Part shown: positions 1-8,322 of the stretch, piece by piece
Position numbering within the stretch: position 1 is the first letter of the stretch
Layout: each line of letters begins with the position of its first letter
Origin: an uncultured Desulfobacter sp.
Lineage (GTDB): Bacteria > Desulfobacterota > Desulfobacteria > Desulfobacterales > Desulfobacteraceae
Length of the DNA: 64,000 nucleotides
Direction of reading: 5' to 3'
NCBI RefSeq assembly: GCF_963666675.1
Contig: NZ_OY762929.1
Span: forward strand, 3,286,001 to 3,350,000
Notes under the pieces: generated by a model
Database searches by the model: none
Told to the model about the DNA's origin: nothing
The model's input: only the letters and a program-made list of their open reading frames with translations
Made by a program: the position numbers and the translations under genes

Positions 1-796
1 GCATAATAAACCCCAGCGGATTCTGGCAGTTTGCATTGAGCAGACAGGCGTCGATCTTCTTTTGTTCGACCAGCTTTTCCAGCCGGTCCGGGTTAATCCC
101 GCGTTTTGGATCTGCCGGGATCTCCAGGGCGTAAAGCCCGTTATCGCTTAGCATGCGCCGGATAAAAGGATCCGACGGCGATTCCAGGGCAATGGTATCT
201 CCGGGATTTGCCACGGCCTTGAGGCTAAGGCTCAGGGCCTCGGTGCATCCGTTGGTGACGATAATATCTTCCATGGATAAATTTTTGATAAAGGGAAAAA
301 GCAGGTTGGTAATCTGGTGTCTGAGCTGTTCATCCCCCTGGGGGTGTGCGTATCCGGCAATGACTTTGGGTACCTGTGTTTTTGAAAAGGACTTAAGATG
401 GGCGTGAAGTCGCTTAACCGGCAGATACTCAGGTGCCACCGTTACAGACCCAAATTTTAACACCCCGGGATCACCCATATCCCGGGTTAGAATATATATA
501 AGGTTGTCGACACTGATTTTTCCCGGGGCCATCTCATGACGGATGATTTCGGGGCCAGGCCGGAGCCGGTCGGTACTTGGCTTGATAAAATACCCGGATC
601 GATCACGGGACTCCACCACCCCCCTTTTTTCAAGCTCGACATAGGCCTGGATCACCGTTGACATGCTGTAGCCGGTGGTTCGGCAAAGGGATCGGAGGGA
701 GGGCAGTTTCTCCGATATCCGGTACCCCCCGTTTTTGATCCGCCTTTGGATCTGGTCCGCCAGCTCCTTGTAAAAAAACTTTCTTTTTTCAGCCAT
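1..796 (-). CDS. MocR/PdxR-type GntR regulator with aminotransferase domain, 3' end outside window
   Basis: Reading the minus strand from an ATG at 796 gives an open frame that runs off the left edge (about 265 codons visible). Residues 1-75 are a GntR winged helix (MAEKRKFFYKELADQIQRRI, then a SMSTVIQAYVELEKRG recognition region). After a linker, a fold-type I aminotransferase domain begins around residue 100, with the motifs VIAGYAHPQGDEQLRHQI and IIVTNGCTEALSLSLKAV. MocR family proteins bind DNA with the N-terminal domain and sense PLP or an amino-group ligand with the C-terminal domain. The PLP lysine lies beyond the edge, so the regulated pathway cannot be deduced. No neighbouring target gene is evident; the small ORF at 907 is divergent. 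Confidence 0.9.
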   Translation of the reverse strand, partial: MAEKRKFFYKELADQIQRRIKNGGYRISEKLPSLRSLCRTTGYSMSTVIQAYVELEKRGVVESRDRSGYFIKPSTDRLRPGPEIIRHEMAPGKISVDNLIYILTRDMGDPGVLKFGSVTVAPEYLPVKRLHAHLKSFSKTQVPKVIAGYAHPQGDEQLRHQITNLLFPFIKNLSMEDIIVTNGCTEALSLSLKAVANPGDTIALESPSDPFIRRMLSDNGLYALEIPADPKRGINPDRLEKLVEQKKIDACLLNANCQNPLGFIM

Positions 797-906
797 ACCA
801 TCTGCTATGGTTTTTTATTGCACGTTCTGTATCTGTTCTCTTTTTTAAAGTTCAACTATATTAATTCACAGCTAATATTCAACGTTGCCCTACAAAGGAG
901 AAAACA

Positions 907-1101
907 ATGACAAAATACTGTTTTACTGTTATGCAGTACATGCTGGCCGGAGAAGAGTCAAGGCTCGGGTTCAAGGATTACTGGAAAAACGATTTTTTAG
1001 CCCGCCACACCCCTGCCGGGCGAGTCTGCCTGGAAACAACAAAGGCGCTCTTTGTTATCGGGCTTTGCTTTGCCGTAACCAAAGGCATCAGTCTTCTGTA
1101 A
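907..1101 (+). CDS. small hypothetical protein, 64 aa
   Basis: ATG at 907 is preceded by AAAGGAG with good spacing, which is the main reason to accept it. The product has two cysteines and a hydrophobic C-terminal third (ALFVIGLCFAVTKGISLL) that could be one membrane segment. It is transcribed divergently from the MocR-type regulator and is followed immediately by a hairpin, so it may be the regulator's target. I do not recognise a family. Function unknown. Confidence 0.5.
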   Translation: MTKYCFTVMQYMLAGEESRLGFKDYWKNDFLARHTPAGRVCLETTKALFVIGLCFAVTKGISLL

Positions 1102-1103
1102 TT

Positions 1104-1129
1104 GTCAGGGCACGTTAATCTGCCCTGAC
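1104..1129. terminator. 9-bp hairpin between convergent genes
   Basis: GTCAGGGCA (1104-1112) and TGCCCTGAC (1121-1129) form a perfect 9-bp stem with an 8-nt loop. The stop codon of the minus-strand ligase lies in the loop. It separates the convergent small ORF and ligase. No strong T-run follows on either strand, so termination is plausible but unproven. Confidence 0.5.
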
Positions 1130-1978
1130 CCTTAAAAATGAGGCGAATTTAGGCACCCCGTTTTTACTGAACCCATGATATTTGAATGTCACTGTGGTCC
1201 CGACGGCAGGCGGGTTGTTTCGAACCGCATCCGTGAATCCCGTCCCGAGTTTAAAAACAACGCCGTTTTCCAGTTTCAGCGTCAGCGAGCCCATGGCATT
1301 TTCATATTTGCCCTTTCCCTGGTTTATACCAATGACAAGGCCTTCCATATCCCGGGCTTTTTTTACTTTGAGCACATGGGCACTTCGACCGGTATGATAA
1401 GGTTTATCGGGATCTTTTACGATGACGCCCTCTCCGCCCCGTGATGCCACGTCACGAAAAAACCGGTCCAGGTCGGATTTATCATGGATCAAGGTCTGGG
1501 GGATCACCCGGACATGGCCGGCCGGATGGGAGTTGAACCATTGTTTTACCCGGTCAAGCCGCTCAAAAAATGTTCCGGCCGCGTTGGGCACTTCGAAAAT
1601 ATGGTACTTGATTTTTTCCCACCCGGGTCCCGGTGCTGAATCAAGCACCACGGACTGGATAAACTCAAATGCCCCTTGTGTGCTCCACAATTCGCCGTCC
1701 AGTTCAAAGGCCGGAAAATTTTTGATGAACCAAGGCGGCGGATGAAGGAGGACGCCCTTCCGGGTCAACAGGCGATTGCCGTCCCAGTATCCTCTTATCC
1801 CGTCCAGTTTCTCGCTCATGACCCAGCCCGTAACATCTTCCGTTCCGGTATAGACCCCGGCCTTTTGCAAATGCGGATCCGCTGCCCGGCAAAACGGACA
1901 AAATAAGACGATCACCATGGCTGCCGTTAGCCATATAATGACCAGTTTACGATACATATGCGTTGCGAAATCAGGCAT
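1115..1978 (-). CDS. exported minimal ATP-dependent DNA ligase (LigE/LigB-like)
   Basis: A 287-aa protein that joins DNA nicks using ATP. The nucleotidyltransferase motifs are visible: motif I EKLDGIRG with the adenylated lysine near residue 57, motif III FELDGELW, motif IV EGVIVKDP and motif V VLKVKK, followed by a short OB-fold domain. There is no extra DNA-binding domain, as in the small Lig E class. Residues 9-32 form a signal peptide (hydrophobic run ending CRA), so the enzyme should act in the periplasm; Lig E proteins are known for this and are proposed to act on incoming or extracellular DNA. The ATG at 1978 was chosen because GGGGG lies 5-10 bases upstream; a longer upstream extension lacks support. 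The gene is monocistronic and convergent with the small ORF at 907. Confidence 0.88.
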   Translation of the reverse strand: MPDFATHMYRKLVIIWLTAAMVIVLFCPFCRAADPHLQKAGVYTGTEDVTGWVMSEKLDGIRGYWDGNRLLTRKGVLLHPPPWFIKNFPAFELDGELWSTQGAFEFIQSVVLDSAPGPGWEKIKYHIFEVPNAAGTFFERLDRVKQWFNSHPAGHVRVIPQTLIHDKSDLDRFFRDVASRGGEGVIVKDPDKPYHTGRSAHVLKVKKARDMEGLVIGINQGKGKYENAMGSLTLKLENGVVFKLGTGFTDAVRNNPPAVGTTVTFKYHGFSKNGVPKFASFLRVRAD

Positions 1979-2164
1979 AGATCCCCCATGATGTTTGATT
2001 TGTGAATTGAGAAGCATAGTAAAATACCCTTTCAGCCATTGTCAAGAAACGTTGGTCGGTTCTTCGATTCATAATTTAATCTTAAATTGTTTGATTTAAC
2101 TTTTTTATTATTGTAAGAAAATATATTAAATATAAGCAAAACTTTTTAAATTACAAAGGCTGTC

Positions 2165-3115
2165 ATGGGGTTGAATAAAAGCAGAAATGTGCTGATGCAA
2201 GGCATTCCGGAATTAAACGAGAGGGGTATCCAACGACGCTGCCGGGAGTATTCAATCCAAGAGGGGTTCAGCGTCAGTCTCATTGATGTTGCATGTGAAA
2301 AGGATTTGCACCTCTCATTTGAAAGGGATCAGCCCACGGTTAATTTTGGTTTTGTTGTTTGCGGCAATTTCACCAATCAAATCAAGGCACCGGGCCTGGA
2401 TTTAAAGGGATTTACCAACCAGGCAGGTGCCGGCGGTATTCTTTTTCTGCCCCGGCAGGAAGGCACGCTTACCATTCCCGGAAACCAGCGGGTCTGCCTG
2501 GTTCACATCCATCTCTCCCCACCGGCATTTCATGCCCTGTTTTATCCGGACAGGGATAATATTCCCAAGGGGCTTCAAGCCATGATGGAAGGTCACAGTA
2601 CCCGGGCCTGGTCTTATAGATCAGGTTTCTCCATGCATGCCCGACAGTGTCTGGACCGGCTGGTGGCAGGACCGGGGGCCGGCACGCCGGTTCGTATGTT
2701 TTACCAGGGCATCGCCCTGGACCTGCTTAGCGATCAGATTGCCCGGGCCAATGCTGTTACCCCCCCGGTAAACCCAATGAGCCCGGATGAGCGAGACCTT
2801 GTGGCCCATGCAAGGAATCTGCTGGTCCGGGATCTCTCTTCGCCCCCCTGCATCAAGCAGCTGGCCCGGGAAACCGGCCTGAACATGAATAAACTCCAGC
2901 AGGGATTCCGGCGTTTTTACGGGCTTTCGGTCTTCCAGTACCTTCAATCTTTCAGGGTCCAGGAGGCCAATCGCCTGTTTCACGAAACCGACATGAACGT
3001 GAGCCAGGCGGCCTTTGCCGTGGGCTATACCAATGTCAGCCACTTCAGCCGGGCCTATAAAAAGCATTTCAATATCCTTCCTAAAAAACATCTGACCTGC
3101 ATTAAAAATACGTAA
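2165..3115 (+). CDS. AraC-family regulator, PchR-like
   Basis: A 316-aa protein. The N-terminal ~190 residues form the ligand-binding part, with a pattern resembling siderophore-responsive PchR proteins (a VNFGFVVCGNFTNQI segment). Residues ~215-312 carry two helix-turn-helix motifs: one around LSSPPCIKQLARETGLNMNK, and the second ending with the signature VGYTNVSHFSRAYKKHFNILP. Proteins of this type activate uptake genes when their ligand is present. The next three genes on the same strand (DUF4405, methyltransferase, TonB receptor) are the likely targets, and repeat sequences upstream of them at 3243-3294 are candidate binding sites. ATG 2165 has a weak AAAGG upstream; an ATG 11 codons further in is an alternative start. 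Confidence 0.88.
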   Translation: MGLNKSRNVLMQGIPELNERGIQRRCREYSIQEGFSVSLIDVACEKDLHLSFERDQPTVNFGFVVCGNFTNQIKAPGLDLKGFTNQAGAGGILFLPRQEGTLTIPGNQRVCLVHIHLSPPAFHALFYPDRDNIPKGLQAMMEGHSTRAWSYRSGFSMHARQCLDRLVAGPGAGTPVRMFYQGIALDLLSDQIARANAVTPPVNPMSPDERDLVAHARNLLVRDLSSPPCIKQLARETGLNMNKLQQGFRRFYGLSVFQYLQSFRVQEANRLFHETDMNVSQAAFAVGYTNVSHFSRAYKKHFNILPKKHLTCIKNT

Positions 3116-3163
3116 GGCCCATCATCAGAATAAAATCGCCCATCTACTTGTCTCCCCCCCCCC

Positions 3164-3213
3164 GGCGTTACACCAAAGGACACATATTTCAAATATGCTT
3201 CCATTGGCGTGCC
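3164..3213 (+). other. imperfect hairpin after the AraC gene
   Basis: Nested pairings are visible: CCAA-A-GGA (3173-3180) with TCC-A-TTGG (3200-3207), an inner ATATTT/AAATAT stem (3184-3189 / 3191-3196) and an outer GGC/GCC. No T-run follows, so it may be an inefficient terminator or part of a regulatory leader. It is preceded by a run of ten C bases (3154-3163). Confidence 0.35.
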
Positions 3214-3242
3214 TTGATGGTGACTTAAAATCCGGCCGGTTT

Positions 3243-3294
3243 AAACCGTTGTGTGTTTCGGGGCATAAATCGGTTGGATTCGGGTAGAAACCGA
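3243..3294 (+). promoter_or_regulatory. candidate AraC operator, three AAAYCG repeats with an embedded dyad
   Basis: AAACCG at 3243, AAATCG at 3267 and AAACCG at 3288 are spaced 24 and 21 bases apart, about two helical turns. The last two also form the dyad TCGGTT (3270-3275) / AACCGA (3289-3294). They lie 60-110 bases upstream of the uptake operon and directly downstream of the AraC-family gene, the usual place for its operators. No confident -10/-35 pair was assigned. Confidence 0.4.
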
Positions 3295-3354
3295 CTGGTT
3301 GATTCTCTATATTCCTCCTTTAGTTTTGCCAACCAAAATATTTTAGGAGTTAAA

Positions 3355-3405
3355 ATGAATTTTAGGACTCAACTTTCCAGATCTAAAGGCGGGTGGTCAT
3401 GTTGA
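3355..3405 (+). CDS. 16-codon leader ORF overlapping the DUF4405 gene
   Basis: ATG at 3355 follows TTTTAGGAGTTAAA, the best Shine-Dalgarno in this stretch. The frame encodes MNFRTQLSRSKGGWSC and stops at 3403-3405, overlapping the DUF4405 start (ATG 3399). The arrangement suggests translational coupling: ribosomes finishing the leader could start the downstream gene. No attenuator-type codon run is present. It could also be chance, since the downstream gene has a purine-rich sequence of its own. Confidence 0.4.
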   Translation: MNFRTQLSRSKGGWSC

Positions 3406-4001
3406 AAAAAACCACCTCACTAACCCTGGCCCTTTCCGGACTGGTCATGCTGGTGACCAGCATCGTGCTCTATTTTGGCCCGGCCGGTCATGTCGGCCAT
3501 TTTTGCCGCTGGTCGTTCTGGCACCTTTCCCGGCACCACTGGGGCGCGTTGCATCTGAATTCAGGCCTTTTGTTCTGCCTGGCCATGATTGTTCATGTGT
3601 GGCTTAACTTCAGACTGATTGTCGCCTATGTGAAAAAACAAAAAAAGGGGTCACCGGCCTTTGCCGTCTCTTTGCTTCTGACCCTTTATGTCTGCATGGG
3701 CGGGTACTACGAACTGCCGCCCATGGGGCAATTTCTGGATCTTGCCCGATCGTCCAGAGCGGCATCCATACAAACCTATGGCTCCCCGCCCTACGGCACG
3801 GCAACCCGGTTCCCGGCCCTTCACATCGCCCGGTACATGGGCTGGGATCCCCGGCAATCCCGGGCACAGTTGAGTCAAAACAATATTATGCTTGATACCC
3901 CGGACCAGACCCTGTCCGACCTGGCCCAAAAGAATCACACCAGCATCGGCCGCCTGCTGGATATCATGTGCACCCATTCCAACAAAGGAGATCTCAAATG
4001 A
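3399..4001 (+). CDS. DUF4405-domain membrane protein
   Basis: A 200-aa integral membrane protein. The first ~75 residues contain two membrane segments with histidines in the pattern CRWSFWHLSRHHWGALH and IVHVWLNF, typical of DUF4405 and of cytochrome-b-like folds, where such histidines can hold haem. A third membrane segment follows near residue 88 (FAVSLLLTLYVCMGGYY), then a soluble tail of ~100 residues. The role is probably electron transfer or membrane reduction linked to the substrate of the downstream TonB receptor. That is inferred from the neighbourhood only. The stop overlaps the start of the next gene (ATGA), so the two are translationally coupled. Confidence 0.75.
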   Translation: MLKKTTSLTLALSGLVMLVTSIVLYFGPAGHVGHFCRWSFWHLSRHHWGALHLNSGLLFCLAMIVHVWLNFRLIVAYVKKQKKGSPAFAVSLLLTLYVCMGGYYELPPMGQFLDLARSSRAASIQTYGSPPYGTATRFPALHIARYMGWDPRQSRAQLSQNNIMLDTPDQTLSDLAQKNHTSIGRLLDIMCTHSNKGDLK

Positions 4002-4648
4002 CCACCGTAAAAAACGTATTTAACAGCGACCATGTTATCAATTATGACCAGAACGCTGAAAAAGTGAACTGGCTGGACCCCGCAATCGTTTTCGGCATGG
4101 CTTACCGGTTTGTCCACCCAAGCGAGCGTTTACTGGACGTCGGCATCGGCACCGGCTTGTCTTCCCAATTGTTCCACAAGGCAGGCCTGGAAGTTCACGG
4201 CATTGATTTTTCCCCGAAAATGCTTGCCCGCTGCCGGTCCAAACAGATGGCCGAAACCTTAAAAGAGCATGATCTGTCCCAGACACCCTACCCCTACGAG
4301 GCCGATACCATGGATCACGCCGTCTGCACAGGGGTGACACACCTTTTCAAGGACTTAACACCGATGTTTCAGGAGCTTGGCAGAATCCTGAAACCCGGGG
4401 GCATTTTCGCCTTTGTGGTACCGGATTGCCAACAAGGCGAACCCAGGGAAATCCAGGTGGATGCCCGGCATTCCCCCGGGGAAAAAGTCACCATGTTTTC
4501 TTATTCCAGCCGGGATATACAGACACTGCTTGATTCCTACGGCTTTGCCCGGATTTTCGATCTTTCATTTGAAGCTTCGGCCATCGGCCGGCGCACGGCG
4601 CAATACAAAGCCTATGTGGTTCAAAAAAACGGCAAAAAATCTATTTAA
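3998..4648 (+). CDS. class I SAM-dependent methyltransferase
   Basis: A 216-aa cytosolic methyltransferase of the UbiE/Methyltransf_11 type. Motif I is LLDVGIGTGLSSQLF (around residue 44), the acidic SAM-ribose residue is in VHGIDFSPKML, and the post-motif region is ILKPGGIFAFVVPD. ATG 3998 was chosen because AAAGGAG lies just upstream and the start overlaps the DUF4405 stop. Its place between DUF4405 and a TonB receptor suggests that it modifies an imported ligand or a precursor of one; the substrate cannot be read from the sequence. An alternative upstream start would extend it by 10 residues into the previous gene. Confidence 0.85.
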   Translation: MTTVKNVFNSDHVINYDQNAEKVNWLDPAIVFGMAYRFVHPSERLLDVGIGTGLSSQLFHKAGLEVHGIDFSPKMLARCRSKQMAETLKEHDLSQTPYPYEADTMDHAVCTGVTHLFKDLTPMFQELGRILKPGGIFAFVVPDCQQGEPREIQVDARHSPGEKVTMFSYSSRDIQTLLDSYGFARIFDLSFEASAIGRRTAQYKAYVVQKNGKKSI

Positions 4649-4665
4649 GGTTACGGAGACTGTTG

Positions 4666-6864
4666 ATGAATAAAATTTGTATTAAAACCACGGCCGGTGC
4701 AGGCAAATGGATCTTGCTGATTACGATTTCAGCTTTTCTAATTTGTTGCGGCACAAATTTGCAGGCCCAGGATGCGCTCGAAACAGATGTGGCAACGGAC
4801 GAAGCGCCCAGTGACTCGTCGTATCAGACAGAAAGCGTGATTGTCACCGCCCAGAAGCGCGAAGAAAATGTACAGGACGTACCGGACAGTATCACGGTAC
4901 TGGACGAAATTAACATTTCCGATGCCGGTATCACTGATATGGTCAGCCTCTCCACATATGTTCCCAACTTTGAATTTTATGATTTCGGCAGCCGCTGGCA
5001 TTGCCAGACCTATATCCGCGGCATCAAAACCTTGAACAACTCTGAACCGTCAACCGGCTTGTATGTTGACGGCGTCAACTATTCCAAATCCTATCTGTTC
5101 AACTTTCCTTTGTTTGATGTGGAACGAATCGAGATCCTGCGCGGCCCCCAGGGGACATTATACGGCCGCAACACCATGGCAGGCGTCATCAACGTACACA
5201 CCAGGACACCGGACAATGAGACCCGGGCCCGGATTTCAGGGACTTACGCAAGCTACGATGAACGCCGGATTCAAGGGTCTATCCAGACACCCATTCTTAA
5301 AGACAAACTCTTTTTAGGTATCTCGGGTCTGATCTCTTCCAGTGACGGATACATGGAAAACGATATTGACGGTGTCGGTGAAGACGGCAGGCATAAAGAC
5401 GGCCAGGCCGGGAGAATAAAACTCCGGTACCTGCCGGCTCCGAACTGGGATATCACCCTGGGTCTGGATGCCCAGCACCACGACGACGGCGCGTTCCCGT
5501 TCCGCAGAACCCAGCGCAATTCCTTTGTCAAAGCCGGTATCCTGGAAGCGGACAGCCCATATCACTACTCCCACGATTTTGACGGCACGTCGGAAAACGA
5601 TTTCTGGGGGGCGACCCTGAATACCTCTGTTGATACAAAAATAGGTAAGGTCACATCCATTACAGGGTACCGGGACTTTAACAATGAGGATTTCATTGAT
5701 TCGGATTTCAGCCCCCTGGATGCCGCGCGCATGAAATATCTTTTAGAGGAACGCACCTTTTCCCAGGAACTTCGCATTGCCTCCCCGGATGATAAAACCG
5801 GGCCCCAATGGCTTGCCGGGATCTATTATTTCCACATCGACTCGGACAAGGAACGGACCAACTACTACCAGTCGGCCATGGCGGCCAGCCCCAGCAATCC
5901 CTTTGCCCCGGGAACCGGTGCCAAAATGACCCAGAGCAATGGAACCAACTTCGGCGAAGCGTTGTTCGGTCAAATCACCTGGCCTGTATTCAATACCGTG
6001 GACGTCACTACGGGACTCAGATACGAAGTCGAGGAGGCACAAATGGATGCCACCGTTTATTACACACCCACAGGCGGTGCGACCACCGCCACACAGCACC
6101 CCTATCAGGAAAGCCGATTCACGGCATTGCTGCCCAAATTGAGTGTGGGGTGGCATTTCATGGATGACAAAATGCTTTACACCACTGTTTCAAGGGCCCA
6201 TCGCAGCGGCGGGTTTAACGACCCCAATGTGGGGGCCGCCCCCTATGATGAGGAGTACAGCTGGGTATATGAAGCCGGTATTAAATCGCAATTTTTCCAA
6301 AACCGGCTTACGGTAAACATCTGCGGATTCTATACGGATATTGAAGATGAGCAGATCACCCGATTTGATGAATACAACCAGTCGTATCTGGAAAATGCCG
6401 GCGAATCCCACCGGCTGGGCATGGAGTTTGAGGCCGGCTGGTTCATTGCAAAGGATCTGGAAATATTTGCTTCATTCACCTGGCTCGAGGCTGAATATGA
6501 CAAGTATACCGACCCTGTCACAGGCGAAGATTTTGAAGGCAATACCACCTTCGGGGTCCCGGATTATACCTATACATTGGGGGCCCAGTACAGACGCCCC
6601 CTGTGGGGAGACTGGAACGGTTTCTGCCGTGCTGAACTGGCCGGCACCGGCCGCCGCTATTTTGACGACGCCAATACGGTGAAAGACCCCGGGTATGAAC
6701 TGGTCAACCTCAAACTCGGCCTGGAAGGCACCCACTGGGACGGTTATGTCTGGGCAAATAATCTGTTTGACCGGCATTACTGCATCTTTGAAAATGTTGA
6801 CCGGGGCATCACCGAAGACGGTGAACCGTTAACCGTCGGCATAACCCTTTCATACCGGTTTTAG
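4666..6864 (+). CDS. TonB-dependent outer-membrane receptor
   Basis: A 732-aa protein with a signal peptide (residues 1-~35, ending near LQAQ) and a TonB-box-like stretch ESVIVTAQKREENVQ. A plug domain follows (residues ~60-165, with RGIKTLNNSEPSTGLYVDGV and VERIEILRGPQGTLYGRNTMAG). A large beta-barrel comes next and ends in the C-terminal aromatic signature ITLSYRF. Such receptors import siderophores, vitamins or other scarce ligands using proton-motive force relayed by TonB-ExbB-ExbD. It is the last gene of the AraC-governed operon. No N-terminal STN signalling domain is present, in keeping with control by the AraC protein rather than by a sigma/anti-sigma pair. The ligand is unknown; a siderophore is the best guess from the regulator type. 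Confidence 0.92.
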   Translation: MNKICIKTTAGAGKWILLITISAFLICCGTNLQAQDALETDVATDEAPSDSSYQTESVIVTAQKREENVQDVPDSITVLDEINISDAGITDMVSLSTYVPNFEFYDFGSRWHCQTYIRGIKTLNNSEPSTGLYVDGVNYSKSYLFNFPLFDVERIEILRGPQGTLYGRNTMAGVINVHTRTPDNETRARISGTYASYDERRIQGSIQTPILKDKLFLGISGLISSSDGYMENDIDGVGEDGRHKDGQAGRIKLRYLPAPNWDITLGLDAQHHDDGAFPFRRTQRNSFVKAGILEADSPYHYSHDFDGTSENDFWGATLNTSVDTKIGKVTSITGYRDFNNEDFIDSDFSPLDAARMKYLLEERTFSQELRIASPDDKTGPQWLAGIYYFHIDSDKERTNYYQSAMAASPSNPFAPGTGAKMTQSNGTNFGEALFGQITWPVFNTVDVTTGLRYEVEEAQMDATVYYTPTGGATTATQHPYQESRFTALLPKLSVGWHFMDDKMLYTTVSRAHRSGGFNDPNVGAAPYDEEYSWVYEAGIKSQFFQNRLTVNICGFYTDIEDEQITRFDEYNQSYLENAGESHRLGMEFEAGWFIAKDLEIFASFTWLEAEYDKYTDPVTGEDFEGNTTFGVPDYTYTLGAQYRRPLWGDWNGFCRAELAGTGRRYFDDANTVKDPGYELVNLKLGLEGTHWDGYVWANNLFDRHYCIFENVDRGITEDGEPLTVGITLSYRF

Positions 6865-6879
6865 GGCAATATTTGATGC

Positions 6880-7065
6880 CGGGATAAAAAGTCGGGTTTG
6901 ATCACAACATCGGCCATCTTTTGCAGGGGCAATCCCCCTGTGGTTCCCCCCGTTAGCGCAGGCACAGAGCCCAGCCCCTGAAATGGCCGACGTCAGGACC
7001 GGGCCCGATGATTATTTTTATATTTTTATCCCGTGAATGGACACAAAAACTTGATGAAGGGATAA
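6880..7065 (+). ncRNA. candidate cation-sensing riboswitch upstream of nhaA
   Basis: The 264-base gap before nhaA is dense in complementary segments. P1 is TCGGCCAT (6910-6917) with ATGGCCGA (6983-6990), P2 is CAGGGGC (6924-6930) with GCCCCTG (6974-6980), and P3 is CTGTG (6938-6942) with CACAG (6963-6967). Together they make a nested rod with internal loops and a 20-nt terminal loop. Outside it, CGGGATAAAAA (6880-6890) is perfectly complementary to TTTTTATCCCG (7023-7033). The latter overlaps TTATCCC (7026-7032), which can instead pair with GGGATAA (7059-7065). Two mutually exclusive pairings are the layout of a switch. Known nhaA leaders (the nhaA-I and nhaA-II motifs) respond to lithium or sodium; membership in those classes is inferred from gene context, not matched to a consensus. 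Confidence 0.6.
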
Positions 7066-7128
7066 GCGATCTGCTATGGTATTCTAAAATTTTTTAATTA
7101 CTCACTTATTTACTGATCAGGTAAAATT

Positions 7129-8322
7129 ATGACATCGCCTAAAGAATCCTTTATTACCGGTTTTTTCAAGTTGGAGTCCGCCGGGGGACTGACCCTCATG
7201 TTTGCCGCCCTGGTCGCTGTATGTGTGGCCAACACTCCGTTATACAGTTATTACACCCTGCTCATTGATACCCCCATTGAAATTCGCATCGGTGCATTGC
7301 AAATTGCAAAGCCGTTGCTGCTGTGGATCAATGACGGCCTGATGGCCGTCTTTTTCTTTCTGGTTGGACTGGAATTGAAACGCGAGGTCATGGATGGGGA
7401 GCTTTCCGATAAAAAAAATATTATTTTTCCGGGTCTCGGTGCATTGGGGGGCATGGTTGTCCCGGCGCTGATCTATGTCTATTTCTGCGCAGATGACCCA
7501 CCAGCGGTAAAAGGCTGGGCCATTCCTGCGGCAACGGATATCGCATTTGCCCTTGGCATCCTTTCGCTTCTTGGGTCCCGGGTGCCGCTGAGTATCAAGG
7601 TCTTTTTAACATCCCTGGCTATTTTTGACGATATCGGCGCCATACTGATCATCGCCCTGTTTTATACAGATAAAATTTCCATGGTTGCCCTGGGTATTGC
7701 CCTGTGCTGCATCCCGGTACTGGCGATTATGAATTATAAGAATCTGGAATCAAAAAGCATGTTTATAATGGTCGGTGCGATCATGTGGACTTCCATGCTT
7801 AAATCAGGTATCCATGCCACCCTGGCCGGGGTTATCCTGGCCCTGTTCATTCCCATGACCTCTGCAAAAGATCCGGACTATTCGCCATTAAAGCGTGTAG
7901 AGCATGACCTGCATTTTTCCGTTGCGTTCATCATTCTTCCTGTCTTTGCATTTGCCAATGCCGGCATCCGCCTTGTGGGCATGGGAACGGATCAGTTCTT
8001 TCATCCGGTCTCAGTGGGGATCGCCCTCGGGCTTTTTATCGGCAAACAGATCGGTATCTTCGGGATTTGCTGGGCAGCCGTTAAAGCCGGTGTGGCCAGG
8101 CTTCCCCAGGGTATGTCATGGGGGTCTTTATATGGCGCGTCCGCCCTGTGCGGTGTCGGCTTTACAATGAGCTTGTTCATCGGTTCCCTGGCCTTTGAAC
8201 AGACCGGGGTAAACCGCCTGTTTGACGAACGACTGGGCATCATTGTGGGGTCTCTTGCATCGGGGATCGTCGGCTATTTGTTTTTGAATGCCGCCCTGCC
8301 CCAAAAGAGGCAAAATGATTGA
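7129..8322 (+). CDS. nhaA: Na+/H+ antiporter NhaA
   Basis: A 397-aa inner-membrane antiporter that expels Na+ (and Li+) in exchange for protons. It shows the family landmarks: an early LKREVMDGELS cytoplasmic segment, the paired ion-binding aspartates in FLTSLAIFDDIGAILIIALF, and the late GFTMSLFIGSLAF segment. Around eleven to twelve membrane segments are visible, and the length is normal for NhaA. ATG 7129 follows CAGGTAAAATT. It is preceded by a structured leader that may sense a cation, and its stop overlaps the start of the permease gene at 8315. Confidence 0.96.
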   Translation: MTSPKESFITGFFKLESAGGLTLMFAALVAVCVANTPLYSYYTLLIDTPIEIRIGALQIAKPLLLWINDGLMAVFFFLVGLELKREVMDGELSDKKNIIFPGLGALGGMVVPALIYVYFCADDPPAVKGWAIPAATDIAFALGILSLLGSRVPLSIKVFLTSLAIFDDIGAILIIALFYTDKISMVALGIALCCIPVLAIMNYKNLESKSMFIMVGAIMWTSMLKSGIHATLAGVILALFIPMTSAKDPDYSPLKRVEHDLHFSVAFIILPVFAFANAGIRLVGMGTDQFFHPVSVGIALGLFIGKQIGIFGICWAAVKAGVARLPQGMSWGSLYGASALCGVGFTMSLFIGSLAFEQTGVNRLFDERLGIIVGSLASGIVGYLFLNAALPQKRQND

